This document shows positions 47,242-58,830 of a DNA stretch of 64,000 bases, piece after piece (positions within the stretch are counted from its first letter, which is position 1; each line of letters opens with the position of its first letter). Both the position numbers and the translations under genes were made by a program. Origin of the DNA: Endomicrobium sp. (GTDB taxonomy: Bacteria; Elusimicrobiota; Endomicrobiia; Endomicrobiales; Endomicrobiaceae); NCBI GenBank assembly GCA_031290575.1, contig JAITNH010000006.1:62001-126000 (forward strand). Direction: 5' to 3'. Below the pieces are notes generated by a model. The model ran no database searches and had not been told where the DNA came from. It was given only the letters and a program-made list of their open reading frames with translations.

Positions 47242-48981
47242 TTACCCGTTCATTCTCATCATTATGTCATCAAGGGAAGCCCCTGCAGGTACCATTGGAA
47301 AAACATTTTCTTCTATTTCGACCCATATATCAAGAACGACCGAATTGTTTGTTTCTAGCATTTTTTTTAAAGCAGATACAACATCTCTTTTATTTATTAC
47401 GCGTATCCCCAAAACACCATAGCTCTCTGCCCATTTTACAAAATCAGGAATATAAACTGGACATGTATTTCTGTTTGGTGTGTTGCAACGCCTTGGACAT
47501 TTATTACGTTTTGAAAGGCAACTATGTGAATATCTTTTACCATAAAACATTTCTTGCCATTGTCGTACATTGCCGAGATATTGATTATTTAGTATAACAA
47601 CTTTGACATTAATATTGTTTAAAACTGCTACGGCCATTTCCTGCATATTCATTTGAAAAGAACCATCTCCGGCTATGACTATAACTTCTTTTTCAGGGTT
47701 GCCAAATTTTGCTCCAAGACCTGCAGGGTATCCAAACCCCATAGTTCCAAGACCACCAGAACTTAAAAAAAATCTAGGGTGTTTTGCTTTGTAGTATTGT
47801 GCTGACCACATTTGGTGTTGACCAACTTCTGTCGCAACAATTGCTTCGCCATTTGTAAGTTCTGAAATCTTCTCAATAACATATTGTGGATGCAATTTAT
47901 CATCATCCTTATTATATGATAGCGGATGTTCTTTTTTCCATGTGTTAATAATTTTAAGCCAATCTTTATGTTCTTGTTTCTCTATCAAAATTTCCATTTT
48001 TTTTAGAACTATTTTTGCATCACCTACAACAGGAATATCTGCATCAATAATTTTTGATATAGCAGTAGGATCTATATCAACATGAACTATTTTTGCACTT
48101 TTTGCAAAATCACAAACCTTACCTGTACATCTGTCATCAAACCTTGCACCAATGGCAATAATGACATCAGCAGCTTGCATTGCTTTATTTGCACAAAAAG
48201 CTCCATGCATTCCGAGCATTCCCAAACTTAAATGAGTATCATGCGGATAGGCACCAATAGCAAGTAATGTATTTGTAACGGGAATATTGGCTTTTTTTGA
48301 TATTTTAAGAACTTCTTTTTTTGCATTGGAAATTACAACACCTGTGCCTATATAAATAACGGGTCTTTCGCTTTTATTTATAACATTGGCTGCTTTTTTT
48401 ATCTGTCCTATATGACCGTCACAATTGGGCTTATATGAACGTATTTCGATCTTTTCAGGGTAAATTCTGAACTCGCAGAAATTACGCTGAACATCCACTG
48501 GGATATCAAGTAAAACAGGTCCAGGCCTGCCAGTAGTTGCAATATAAAACGCTTCTTTTATTGTTTTTGTTAAATCTTTTACATCTTTGATCAGAAAATT
48601 ATGTTTTGTTACAGGTCTTGTGATACCCGTTGTGTCTGCTTCTTGAAAAGCGTCTTGACCGATTACGTTTGTTGCAACCTGTGCAGTAATTGCAATCATA
48701 GGGACAGAGTCCATATATGCAGTACCCAATCCGGTTACTATATTTGTTGCTCCGGGGCCAGAGGTGACTATACATATTCCTGGTTTGCCAGTAGAGCGTG
48801 CATAACCATCAGCCATATGTGCTGCCGCTTGTTCATGCCTTGCTAGAACAAAATTTAATGACGACCTATGAATTGCGTCAAATATTGGTAACGCCTGTCC
48901 GCCTGGAAGCCCAAAAACTATCTCAACATTTTCCTTTAACAAGCTTTCCACTAAAATCTGAGCACCAGTTTTATTTTCCAT
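47242..48981 (-). CDS. ilvB: Acetolactate synthase, large (catalytic) subunit with a Cys-rich insertion
   Basis: TPP/FAD enzyme condensing pyruvate to acetolactate. GLPGGQALPIFDA and RHEQAAAHMADGYAR (catalytic Glu) open the Pyr domain; TSGPGATN, GRPGPVLLDIPVDVQ, the FAD domain and GDGSFQMNMQEM (TPP) follow. After RYSH a 26-residue insert (residues about 488-513) with cysteines spaced C-x6-C-x3-C-x7-C precedes FVKWAESYG, where most enzymes run directly into PDFVKLAE. 579 aa. GAGAAGGG precedes the ATG. Confidence 0.94.
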   Translation of the reverse strand: MENKTGAQILVESLLKENVEIVFGLPGGQALPIFDAIHRSSLNFVLARHEQAAAHMADGYARSTGKPGICIVTSGPGATNIVTGLGTAYMDSVPMIAITAQVATNVIGQDAFQEADTTGITRPVTKHNFLIKDVKDLTKTIKEAFYIATTGRPGPVLLDIPVDVQRNFCEFRIYPEKIEIRSYKPNCDGHIGQIKKAANVINKSERPVIYIGTGVVISNAKKEVLKISKKANIPVTNTLLAIGAYPHDTHLSLGMLGMHGAFCANKAMQAADVIIAIGARFDDRCTGKVCDFAKSAKIVHVDIDPTAISKIIDADIPVVGDAKIVLKKMEILIEKQEHKDWLKIINTWKKEHPLSYNKDDDKLHPQYVIEKISELTNGEAIVATEVGQHQMWSAQYYKAKHPRFFLSSGGLGTMGFGYPAGLGAKFGNPEKEVIVIAGDGSFQMNMQEMAVAVLNNINVKVVILNNQYLGNVRQWQEMFYGKRYSHSCLSKRNKCPRRCNTPNRNTCPVYIPDFVKWAESYGVLGIRVINKRDVVSALKKMLETNNSVVLDIWVEIEENVFPMVPAGASLDDIMMRMNG

Positions 48982-49031
48982 AATCCCTTCTCATTTTCAA
49001 AAATAGTTGTGCGAAATATAGAAATTATAAA

Positions 49032-50678
49032 TTATTTTAGTACAGCCCCTGTATCCGCAGATTGTACTAACTTAGTGTAACGTGCCATGTAACCTGTTTT
49101 AATTTTAGGTTCTGGTTTAACTACATTGATAATCCTTGTCTTTATTTCTTCATTTGTTAATTCAACATTTAACGTTCTTTTTGGTATATTTATGTGTATT
49201 ATATCACCTTCGTTAATTGCAGCTATTGTTCCACCACCAGCAGCTTCGGGTGAAATATGCCCAATACATGGCCCTCGCGTTCCTCCCGAAAATCGTCCAT
49301 CGGTAATAAGAGCAACAGAATCACTTAATCCCATACCATGCAAAGCACTTGTAGGGCTTAACATTTCTCTCATGCCAGACCCTGAAGGGCCTTCGTATCT
49401 TATAACAACAACATCTCCTGAAACAATTTTACTATCAAGAATTGCTATCATGGCTTCATCTTCAGAATTAAATACGCGTGCCTTACCAGAAAAAATTTTC
49501 ATTTTTTCACTTACTGCGGCTTGCTTAACAACAGAGCCATTAGGAGCAATATTTCCTTTTAAAATTGCGATTCCTCCTTCTAATTTATAAGGGTTGTTTA
49601 CTCTTATAACGTCTTCATCCAAAATCTTAGCTGATTTTGCAATATCAATTATGTCTATTCCTGTTACTGTTTTTGAATAAACTATTTTTCTTTGAATGCC
49701 AAACAATACGGCAGGTATACCACCCGCATTGTCTAAATCTTCCATGTAATGATTACCAGCGGGTTCTAAGCATGCGATTTGTTGTGTTGTCTTAGATATT
49801 TCATCAAATAATTCCAATGGCAATTTTATTTCTGCTTCATTAGCTATAGCAGGAAGATGTAAAACTGTATTTGTAGAACCACCTAGAGCCATATCTACCG
49901 TAATTGCATTTTTGAAAGCATTTAGTGTTAAAATATCACGGGGTTTTATATTTGCTTTTGTAAGTTCAACTATTCTTATTCCAGATTCATAAGCAATTCT
50001 TTTCTTCTTTGCACTTACGGCAAGGGCAGTGGCACATCCCTCTAAAGACATCCCCATTGTTTCCGTTAAACATGCCATAGTGTTAGCGGTGTATAACCCC
50101 TGGCAAGAACCAGCACCTGGGCATGCCACCATCTCCAATTCTGATAATTGCTTTTCTGTAATTTTACCAGCTTGAAATTGTCCAACTGCTTCAAAAGTAT
50201 CTCTCACCATGGAACGTCTTTTTTTACTATATATTCCTGTCATCATAGCACCCGCAGTAACAACAATGCTTGGAATATTAACCCTTGCTGCAGCCATAAG
50301 CATTCCAGGTGTTATTTTATCACAATTTGAAAGAAGAACAAGTCCGTCCAGCATATGAGCATTTGCAACAATTTCTATCAAATCGGCAATTATTTCTCTT
50401 GAAGCAAGTGAATAATGCATACCGCTGTGTCCCATAGCTATGCCATCACATACCGCAGGAGCTCCAAAAATAAAAGGGACACCTCCGCCGGCAGCAATGC
50501 CTCTTTCTATATATCTTTCCAAATCACGCATTGTAATGTGTCCAGGAACCAAATCAGTGAAAGAAGAGGCAATTCCTATAAAAGGCTTATTTAAATCTTT
50601 GGGACTTATTCCTGTAGAGTATAACAAAGACCTGTTTGGTGCTCTTGATGTTCCTTTTTTTATTTTATCACTCCTCAT
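49032..50678 (-). CDS. ilvD: Dihydroxy-acid dehydratase
   Basis: Iron-sulfur dehydratase giving 2-ketoisovalerate and 2-keto-3-methylvalerate. [11 protein letters not shown] and [17 protein letters not shown] supply cluster cysteines; [23 protein letters not shown] and [13 protein letters not shown] are typical. 548 aa. AGGGAG lies six bases before ATG 50678. First gene of the minus-strand ilvD-ilvB-ilvN-ilvC set, so leucine, isoleucine and valine precursors can be made from pyruvate; threonine dehydratase or citramalate genes are outside the window. Confidence 0.96.
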   Translation of the reverse strand: MRSDKIKKGTSRAPNRSLLYSTGISPKDLNKPFIGIASSFTDLVPGHITMRDLERYIERGIAAGGGVPFIFGAPAVCDGIAMGHSGMHYSLASREIIADLIEIVANAHMLDGLVLLSNCDKITPGMLMAAARVNIPSIVVTAGAMMTGIYSKKRRSMVRDTFEAVGQFQAGKITEKQLSELEMVACPGAGSCQGLYTANTMACLTETMGMSLEGCATALAVSAKKKRIAYESGIRIVELTKANIKPRDILTLNAFKNAITVDMALGGSTNTVLHLPAIANEAEIKLPLELFDEISKTTQQIACLEPAGNHYMEDLDNAGGIPAVLFGIQRKIVYSKTVTGIDIIDIAKSAKILDEDVIRVNNPYKLEGGIAILKGNIAPNGSVVKQAAVSEKMKIFSGKARVFNSEDEAMIAILDSKIVSGDVVVIRYEGPSGSGMREMLSPTSALHGMGLSDSVALITDGRFSGGTRGPCIGHISPEAAGGGTIAAINEGDIIHINIPKRTLNVELTNEEIKTRIINVVKPEPKIKTGYMARYTKLVQSADTGAVLK

Positions 50679-50784
50679 AAAAATCTCCCTATTTTTATCT
50701 TTATTGTATCAATACTAGTTGCCTAAGCTTATAAATTAATATTGTTCTATTTGTTATTTTTTTGCTTACAATTAAACACTGTGC

Positions 50785-50815
50785 ATTATACCAAAGTTTT
50801 ATTTAATCTTCACAA
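50785..50815 (-). promoter_or_regulatory. Promoter candidate for the ilvD operon
   Basis: Minus strand: TTGTGA (50815-50810), 19 bases, then TGGTATAAT with an extended TG and a perfect TATAAT (50790-50785). The leader to ilvD would be about 100 nt; it shows no leader peptide rich in Leu/Ile/Val and no T-box, so attenuation is not apparent. Confidence 0.5.
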
Positions 50816-50872
50816 ATTGATATTGAATATTTATTAGTATTGAATAGTAACTGCTTCTTAAGTATGAGGTGT

Positions 50873-50902
50873 TTGATTTTTTCTTAAAACATAAAGTATA
50901 AT
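50873..50902 (+). promoter_or_regulatory. Promoter for tRNA-Asn
   Basis: TTGATT (50873-50878), 18 bases, TATAAT (50897-50902), 14 bases before the tRNA 5' end. It is back to back with the ilvD promoter. Confidence 0.6.
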
Positions 50903-50916
50903 ACGGTATGTTTGAT

Positions 50917-50988
50917 TCCGACGTAGCTCAATGGTAGAGCAATCGGCTGTTAACCGATCGGTTGCTGGTTCGAGTCCAGCCGTCGGAG
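50917..50988 (+). tRNA. tRNA-Asn (anticodon GTT)
   Basis: Complete cloverleaf of 72 nt: acceptor TCCGACG/CGTCGGA, D arm GCTC-AATGGTA-GAGC, anticodon arm ATCGG-CTGTTAA-CCGAT with GTT at 34-36, five-base variable loop, T arm GCTGG-TTCGAGT-CCAGC, discriminator G. CCA is not encoded, so it must be added after transcription. Confidence 0.97.
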
Positions 50989-51007
50989 TTTTAAATTCAA
51001 GAGTTTT

Positions 51008-51030
51008 AATCTGATGGAAAAACAGATTTT
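51008..51030 (+). terminator. Weak terminator candidate after tRNA-Asn
   Basis: AATCTG (51008-51013) pairs with CAGATT (51023-51028) around a nine-base loop, followed by TT and AT-rich sequence. The stem is short, so it may be leaky and let transcription continue into guaB. Confidence 0.3.
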
Positions 51031-51051
51031 AATTGTTATAGTTTGTGTTAA

Positions 51052-52548
<1,497 letters not shown>

Positions 52549-53050
52549 ATAAATTGTGTAATATTTAGAAAAATTCAATAATTTTAAACTTGATGTTGAT
52601 GTATTTATTTTAGGTCTAAAAAAAGATATTTAAAGTAAAAAATTGTAATCGAAATATTGTTTATATAATGTTGTTTTTTGGTATTTGTATTTTATATGTA
52701 ATATTTTTCGTTGCTTTGTTGGTGTTTCAAAATCGCTCAATGTGCTATAAATATGATATTAAATGATTAGCCTTTGCAGTATTTTGTAGTGCTTGTGACT
52801 TTTTTGTAGTTTAAATGACAACTGTCAAGGATTAGTAAGGTTAGTGTAGAAATTTTAATTTTAGAATCTTCGTCTTTTTGGCAAGGGATATCTTGTGTTA
52901 TCAAATCAACCGTTGATCATTAGTAGAAATAAGCTTATATCAGTGAACGGTTTTTAGTTTCAGTTGAATGATTGCGAGAAGTTGTTTTTTGTTCTGTAAT
53001 ATCTGTAATCTATAGAGTTCTGTGCTAGAATAGTTATTTGCTTGTAAAAT
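52549..53050. other. Interval upstream of the split methionine synthase genes
   Basis: No intact gene. A stem AACCGTT (52908-52914) / AACGGTT (52946-52952) with a 31-base loop is followed by TTT and could be a weak terminator or leader structure. A 32-codon hydrophobic frame at 52668-52766 has no ribosome-binding site. I looked for a cobalamin or SAM riboswitch (B12 box, S-box core) in front of metH and found none. Confidence 0.4.
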
Positions 53051-53695
53051 TTGATAAAATGTCGAGTCATGCTATTAAAATTTCTGGTGCCAACAGTAAA
53101 GATATCGTATACAAAATTGCTTATAAGATTGGGGTATTTGCACGCAAAAACAAAACTTACTTACAAAATTGCGTGTTTAATAAAAGAAAATTTGAATTTA
53201 GCACAGAAGTTAATTGTTCCTAAAGTTACAGTAGTTTTTGAAAATGTGATGATGAATCAGGAATTTGTTTCTTTTAAAGATGGATATGAAATTGTAAGTA
53301 GTAACGTTGCAAATCTTTTAAAAAATAGCTTTAAGGCTTATGGTGTAGGTATAACTATAGGTGGTGCGTTAGAGAAAAGAAGAGATGAATTTTTTAAAAA
53401 AAAGGCAACATTTAATGCATTGATAATGGATGCTGCAGGTTCTGTAGCTGCAGAAGAAACAATGATGCTTGTAAATATGCAAATAAAATTTTATGAAGAA
53501 AAGCTTGGCAATGCCTTAACGAAAAGATATTCGCCTGGATATGGTGATTGGATCCTTGATGACAATAGAAACTTTTTAAACTGGATTGATGCAGAAAGTA
53601 TAGGTATTGACTTAAACGAATCTTGTCATATGAAGCCAGAAAAGTCAATTTCGGCTTTGATAGGAGTTATAAAAAATATTAAGGATATAAAATGA
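53051..53695 (+). CDS. Stand-alone methionine synthase activation (AdoMet-binding) domain protein
   Basis: Corresponds to the C-terminal reactivation domain of MetH, which remethylates oxidised cobalamin with AdoMet and reducing power. RYSPGYGDWIL (AdoMet site) and SCHMKPEKSISALIG are diagnostic; LLIRLGYLHAK near the N-terminus matches separate versions of the domain. 214 aa or less; the real start may be ATG 53069 or GTG 53087 since no ribosome-binding site stands out. Its stop overlaps metH by four bases, so the pair is one split enzyme, as known in Thermotoga maritima. Confidence 0.88.
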   Translation: MIKCRVMLLKFLVPTVKISYTKLLIRLGYLHAKTKLTYKIACLIKENLNLAQKLIVPKVTVVFENVMMNQEFVSFKDGYEIVSSNVANLLKNSFKAYGVGITIGGALEKRRDEFFKKKATFNALIMDAAGSVAAEETMMLVNMQIKFYEEKLGNALTKRYSPGYGDWILDDNRNFLNWIDAESIGIDLNESCHMKPEKSISALIGVIKNIKDIK

Positions 53696-56112
53696 ATAAA
53701 TTAGATTTTTTAAAGATATTAAAGAATCGTGTTTTAATAATGGATGGAGCCACTGGTACTGAATTGCAAAAGAAAAAATATCTTAATGATGTTGTGATAC
53801 CTGAAGAACTGAATATTAAATTTCCGGAAAGAATATCAGAAGTTTATTCTTCCTATATAAATGCAGGGTCCGATTTAGTTCTCGCAAATACTTTTGGTGC
53901 AAATTCTATAAGGTTGGAACAACATGGATTGTTAGCTCAAGCTGATAATATAATAAAATTTGGAATTGACTTAGTAAGACAAATTTCTTCGGAAATAATT
54001 GTAGCTGGAGATATCTCTTCAATAGGCGAATACGCTGAACCATTAGGAGTTTTGTCTTTTGACGAAATTTACGATGCTTTTGCGTTTCAAGCATCTTTAT
54101 TACAAAGGTATAATGCAGATGTCATAGTTATTGAAACAATGACCGAGATAAAAGAAATAAAAGCTGCAATTCTTGCTGCAAAGGAAAATTTTAAAGGAGC
54201 TATAATTGCTCAAATGACATTTTCAAAAGATGGTATTACTGCCACAGGTACAAATTTGCAAAGTTTTATTGCAATGGCAGAAGGTTTAGGTGTTGATGCA
54301 TTGGGATTAAATTGTTCTATAGGTTCTCAGGATTTAGCAGATCTTGCAAAAGTTTTGTGTGCCAATACGAATTTGCCTATATCTTTTAAGCCAAATGCTG
54401 GCATGCCTATATTAATTAATCGTGAAACTTATTTTCCTGAAACAAAAGAAGACTTTCTCGAATCAAGTTTAAGAGCATATTCTTACGGTGTTAATATGTT
54501 TGGGGGATGTTGCGGTACTGATTCTGAGTTCATAAAGGTTTTAGCTACTGAATTAAAAAATAAGCCTCCAAAGATTCGCGAAATAACGAATAAGTATTTT
54601 CTTTCAACGAGGGCAAAAGCTATTGATATAAATGAAATTAATAAACCAATTATAATAGCTGAAAGAATAAATCCCACAAACAGAAAAAAAATGCAGGAAG
54701 AGTTAATCAAAGGAAGTTTTACAATGGTAAAAGATGAAGCCCGTTTACAGGTTCAATCTGGAGCGAATCTTTTGGATATAAATATGGGTGTTCCTGGTGC
54801 GGATGAAATAAAATTACTTATAGATTCTATAAATCGTATACAGGAAATAGTTTCAGTCCCTTTGTGTATAGATTCAAGTAACGTTGATGCCTTGAAACAG
54901 GCAGTTAAGAACTGTGCCGGAATACCTATTATAAATTCTGTAAATGGTGAACACTCAAAACTTAATGAGATTTTGCCTATTGCAAGACGTTATGGAGCAT
55001 CACTTATTGCCCTGACAACAGATGATAATGGAATCCCTAAAACGGCGGAAGAAAGATTGAAAATAGCAGAGAAGATTTTATATTATGCTGACCATTATGG
55101 TTTAAGAAGAAAAAATATTATTTTTGATTATCTTGTTTTGTCAGTTAGTTCTTCACCTGAGCAAATAGTAGAAACATTACAAGCAATGCGAAAATCAAAA
55201 AAAATATACCCTGAATGTAAACTTGTTTTAGGGGTTTCGAATGTTTCTTTTGGTTTGCCTTCAAGGCAGACAATAAATTCAACTTTCTTAAAAATGGCTG
55301 TAAATGTAGGTCTAGATTTTGCAATTGTTAATCCTCATGAAGACTGGACAATAGATAACTCTCTTGCGAAAAATTTACTTGAAAATAAAGACAAGGGTGC
55401 TATCAAATATATGCAGGTTTTTGCTTCTTTTAAAAAGCAGATGACATATCTTGAAGCTGAAAAACTCTCTTTAGATCAACAGCTTTACTTTGCAGTTTTA
55501 AACGGAGATCAAGAATCAATAGCTAATATTGTGGAGCATATTATTAGTTGTGATATTGCCCCTTTTCAGACTGTAAATGATAATGTTTTAAAAGCATTAG
55601 ATGTTGTAGGAAAAAAATTTTCTTCCAAAGAGTATTTTTTACCACAAATAATTATGTCTGCACAAGCAGCACAGACAGCTTTTGCTATAATTAAAAGCAG
55701 TATTAAAAAAGAAGCACCGTTTTCTTCCATGGGGAAAATAATAATGGCTACCGTTAAGGGTGATATGCATGATATTGGTAAAAATATAGTTGGAGCTGTG
55801 CTTGAAAGCTATGGTTTTGATGTTGTAGATATGGGGACTAACGTTGATTCTCAGTCAATAATAGATAAAGCGCAGGAGGTTAATCCAATTGTAATAGGAC
55901 TTTCAGCACTTATGACTACTACAATGTCTGAAATGGAGACTGTTGTCAAATTAAGAAATGCGACTCATATTCCAACAAAAATAATTATAGGCGGTGCATC
56001 TGTAACTGAAAGATTTGCAAAAGAAATTGGTGCTGATGCTTATGCTAAAGATGCTGTGAAAACAGCGGAATATGTAAAATCTTTATCACCATCAGTATTT
56101 TCTAAGAATTGA
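53692..56112 (+). CDS. metH: Cobalamin-dependent methionine synthase lacking the activation domain
   Basis: Transfers methyl from methyltetrahydrofolate through cobalamin to homocysteine. Domains: homocysteine-binding barrel (1-290; MDGATGTELQ, GLNCSIG, GGCCGTD zinc cysteines), pterin-binding barrel (about 315-575; IIAERINPTNRKK, VPLCIDSSN), cobalamin cap (about 580-660), and B12-binding Rossmann domain with DMHDIGKNIVGAVL (base-on replacing His) near 690. It ends at 806 aa without the reactivation domain, which is encoded just upstream. Needs B12, which the cell must import or make. Confidence 0.95.
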   Translation: MNKLDFLKILKNRVLIMDGATGTELQKKKYLNDVVIPEELNIKFPERISEVYSSYINAGSDLVLANTFGANSIRLEQHGLLAQADNIIKFGIDLVRQISSEIIVAGDISSIGEYAEPLGVLSFDEIYDAFAFQASLLQRYNADVIVIETMTEIKEIKAAILAAKENFKGAIIAQMTFSKDGITATGTNLQSFIAMAEGLGVDALGLNCSIGSQDLADLAKVLCANTNLPISFKPNAGMPILINRETYFPETKEDFLESSLRAYSYGVNMFGGCCGTDSEFIKVLATELKNKPPKIREITNKYFLSTRAKAIDINEINKPIIIAERINPTNRKKMQEELIKGSFTMVKDEARLQVQSGANLLDINMGVPGADEIKLLIDSINRIQEIVSVPLCIDSSNVDALKQAVKNCAGIPIINSVNGEHSKLNEILPIARRYGASLIALTTDDNGIPKTAEERLKIAEKILYYADHYGLRRKNIIFDYLVLSVSSSPEQIVETLQAMRKSKKIYPECKLVLGVSNVSFGLPSRQTINSTFLKMAVNVGLDFAIVNPHEDWTIDNSLAKNLLENKDKGAIKYMQVFASFKKQMTYLEAEKLSLDQQLYFAVLNGDQESIANIVEHIISCDIAPFQTVNDNVLKALDVVGKKFSSKEYFLPQIIMSAQAAQTAFAIIKSSIKKEAPFSSMGKIIMATVKGDMHDIGKNIVGAVLESYGFDVVDMGTNVDSQSIIDKAQEVNPIVIGLSALMTTTMSEMETVVKLRNATHIPTKIIIGGASVTERFAKEIGADAYAKDAVKTAEYVKSLSPSVFSKN

Positions 56113-56459
56113 TAAGTTTTTGAAATATAAGGAGTAATTACGTGATAAAAAATACATTGTATCAAAGGAAAAATTGCATTTTTTGATTTGAATTTTCATA
56201 AAATTCTGAATCTGATTTGTATATACTATTTACATGAAACGATAAATCAGATGGTTTGTGAGGAGTGTTTTTTAGTTAAAATTATTATAGTTGCACATGG
56301 AGCACAATTTGAATTTTAAAAAAGTTGTCAACATAGTTTTTATTTTAATACATGTACAGAAACCCACAGAATCTGGTTTGTGATTCTAAAAAGTTCCAAA
56401 TTTGCAAATATGACCTTCTATGTTTGTAAGTTGGGGGTCATGAGAAGGCAATTTAATTT
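56113..56459. other. Gene-free interval between metH and nadA
   Basis: Convergent 3' ends with no recognised gene. A 9-bp inverted repeat ATCTGATTT (56210-56218) / AAATCAGAT (56244-56252) and related sequence CAGAATCTGGTTTGTG near 56368 recur, but no T-run follows, so no terminator is called. Confidence 0.35.
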
Positions 56460-57389
56460 TTAAGTAGCGGCAAATTTTAGCATTTTAAAAATTGGGATAT
56501 AAGCTTTTTGTTTTATGTCATCCGAAACAGAAACAATGTTTTTCATATTCGCAAGTGTATCTATAACGTTAGCTAATTTAATCTTCTTCATGTTGGGACA
56601 TTCAGCAAGCATTGTTGCAGAATAAAACTTTTTATCTGGGTTGTCTTTTCTAAGTTTGTATAAAATTCCTATTTCTGTACCGATAATAAATTCTTTAACG
56701 AGGCTTTTATTAACATATTTACACATGGTAGCGGTTGACATAACATGTGTGGCTAAAGAGATAACTTCTGGACGACACTCAGGATGTACAAGAATTTCAG
56801 CATTGCAATGTTCTTCTTTTGCTTTTAATATATACTCTGGAAGAATAAAGTTATTGTGTGTAGGACAAAAACCGTTCCATATGTTCATACTTATACCTGA
56901 GATTTTTTGAATATAACTTCCAAGGTTTCTATCAGGAATAAAAATTATATCTATATCTTTTGCATTTTTGTTTCGAACAATGCTTTTTACAACATTTATT
57001 GCATTGGAAGATGTGCAGCATATATCGCTTTCAGCTTTTACTGCGGCAGAAGTGTTTACATAAGCTACAACTACAGGGTTTCTGTGTTGCAACTTAATTT
57101 TTTTCAATTTTTCTGCAGTTATCATATCTGCCATAGGACAGCCGGCATTTATATTTGGGATTAAAACCTTTTTGTTTGGGCTAAGAATAGATGCAGTTTC
57201 TGCCATAAAATGTACTCCACAAAAAACAATAACATCTGCATTAGTTTTGGTAGCCTGTCTGCTCAATTCCAAAGAATCTCCTACAAAATCAGCTATTTCA
57301 TGAATTTCAGGCAATTGGTATATATGTGCCAGAATCACAGCATTTTTTTCTTTTTTTAATTTATTTAATTTTTTTATAATATTGTTCAT
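56460..57389 (-). CDS. nadA: Quinolinate synthase A
   Basis: [4Fe-4S] enzyme joining iminoaspartate and DHAP to quinolinate in NAD synthesis. AVILAHIYQLPEIHEIADFVGDS (split over two motifs), VFCGVHFMAETA, NAGCPMADM (Cys 1), WNGFCPTHN (Cys 2), VHPECRPEV and LAECPNMKKIKL (Cys 3) are in order. 309 aa. No nadB or nadC is next to it. It follows thiM on the same strand by 24 bases. Confidence 0.95.
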   Translation of the reverse strand: MNNIIKKLNKLKKEKNAVILAHIYQLPEIHEIADFVGDSLELSRQATKTNADVIVFCGVHFMAETASILSPNKKVLIPNINAGCPMADMITAEKLKKIKLQHRNPVVVAYVNTSAAVKAESDICCTSSNAINVVKSIVRNKNAKDIDIIFIPDRNLGSYIQKISGISMNIWNGFCPTHNNFILPEYILKAKEEHCNAEILVHPECRPEVISLATHVMSTATMCKYVNKSLVKEFIIGTEIGILYKLRKDNPDKKFYSATMLAECPNMKKIKLANVIDTLANMKNIVSVSDDIKQKAYIPIFKMLKFAAT

Positions 57390-57413
57390 TTCAAACCCTA
57401 TTTTATTAGTCTA

Positions 57414-58208
57414 TTATTTTACTTCTTCAAGTTTTTTCATTTTCTTGATAGAAATATAACTCAATGTTGTTATTTTGTCAAACATTTTTGCTTTAAAAGT
57501 TCCAGGACCTTCAGAAACTTTTTCTGCATTTTCTGCAGCAATTTCAAAACATACAAGACCTGCAACAGATGCAAAAAGATAGTCTTTTTCAACACCACAA
57601 AATGCTCCTATAACAGAACTTGCCATACAACCAGTTCCTACAATTTGACCCATCATAGGAGAGCCGTTTTTGATAATAACAGTGCTTGTTCCATTTGTGC
57701 AAATGTCTTCTTTCCCTGTTACTACAACAACGCATCTGTTTTTGCAAGCAAAACTTTTCGCAATTTGTATCATGTTACCTGAAACAGTTCCGCTGTCAAC
57801 TCCTCTTGTGCTAGATTTTACTCCAGCTGAGCTTGCGATTTCAGAAGCATTGCCTTTTATCACCGCAAGTTTGTACTTTAGAAGTTCTTTTATTTTATCG
57901 TTTCTATATTTCGTTGCTCCTACTCCTACAGCATCAATAACAATAGGAATATTTTTTTTGTTTGCTACACTCATTGCTTTTTTCATAGCTTCAATGCTGT
58001 CATTATTTAGTGTGCCTATGTTTATTACAAGAGAGTTTGATATAGATACCATATCTTCAGCTTCTTCTGGTGTATCTGTCATTACAGGCGAAGCCCCAAA
58101 AACTTTAACAATACTGGCACAATCGGAGATTGTAACGCAGTTTGTGATGTGATGCACTAGAGGCGAACTTTTTTTTACTTTTTGCAAAATTTTGTAAATT
58201 TTATCCAT
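57414..58208 (-). CDS. thiM: Hydroxyethylthiazole kinase
   Basis: Phosphorylates 4-methyl-5-hydroxyethylthiazole in thiamine salvage. PLVHHITNCVTI, ASPVMTDTPEE, IDAVGVGAT, IKGNASEI, VVTGKEDI and the catalytic Cys in QIVGTGCMASSVIGAF are typical. 264 aa. AGGAAT lies near the ATG. No thiamine (THI-box) riboswitch is visible upstream and no thiE/thiD is adjacent. PorB and IlvB both need thiamine diphosphate. Confidence 0.94.
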   Translation of the reverse strand: MDKIYKILQKVKKSSPLVHHITNCVTISDCASIVKVFGASPVMTDTPEEAEDMVSISNSLVINIGTLNNDSIEAMKKAMSVANKKNIPIVIDAVGVGATKYRNDKIKELLKYKLAVIKGNASEIASSAGVKSSTRGVDSGTVSGNMIQIAKSFACKNRCVVVVTGKEDICTNGTSTVIIKNGSPMMGQIVGTGCMASSVIGAFCGVEKDYLFASVAGLVCFEIAAENAEKVSEGPGTFKAKMFDKITTLSYISIKKMKKLEEVK

Positions 58209-58557
58209 ACCATATTCCTTAATTTTTAATTCTTAAAAAGTATTGTTTGTTTTTTATCGAAACTTAACTTTTATATCAATAACTTGTTCTGCTATAAGTT
58301 TACTTATAAAATATAAAATAAATTTTATCATCAAATTTTTGTACATGCACTTTTGAAAATTTTACAATATTATTAAAATATTTGTGTATGTTAGTTCAGA
58401 TACAAGCCCATATTTTTGAGATATTAGTATATAACATACCTTATAATATGTAGATCATACTTTATTTTTTTTGTTTTGTAAAAACAAAAAAACTGTATTA
58501 TTCCAAATATTTTTTATTAAAAACTTTTAAACAATTGTATTTTGATATAGATTGCAA

Positions 58558-58737
58558 TCAATATTTAATGTTTGATATTTTTTTTAATATACTCTCTTGT
58601 GTCTCGAATATAGAATAATTTATAACTTCTTTAATTTGGTTTTCATTAAGTAACCATTTTATGTTTTTTGTGGAATTCAAGATTAATTTTTTAATTGTAG
58701 GTATATGTATAAAATTTATTGTTTTAATATATAGCAT
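58558..58737 (-). pseudogene. Unassigned 59-aa frame, possible C-terminal gene fragment
   Basis: Minus-strand ATG 58737 to stop 58558, open 12 further codons upstream. It reads like a helical protein tail (STKNIKWLLNENQIKEVINY, then SIFETQESILKKISNIKY). No ribosome-binding site, no family recognised. It could be the last surviving part of a larger gene. Confidence 0.3.
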
Positions 58738-58830
58738 ATCGATTTGTATATCCGATGTTATGCTGTAAAAGTATTATTAAGGAGATGCAGAATAATAAAG
58801 TTATATATATTTATTGGAATATTTGAAATC

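Noticed and set aside
47112-47597. 161-codon plus-strand frame over the ilvB end and the ilvN-ilvB gap.
   Set aside because: Antisense to ilvB; no ribosome-binding site or recognisable domain.
52549-53050. Cobalamin or SAM riboswitch upstream of the methionine synthase genes.
   Set aside because: No B12 box and no S-box core found; only one simple stem with a large loop.
58209-58330. Thiamine riboswitch upstream of thiM.
   Set aside because: No THI-box core (CTGAGA or ACC-CTGATC-like) is seen on the minus strand before the start.
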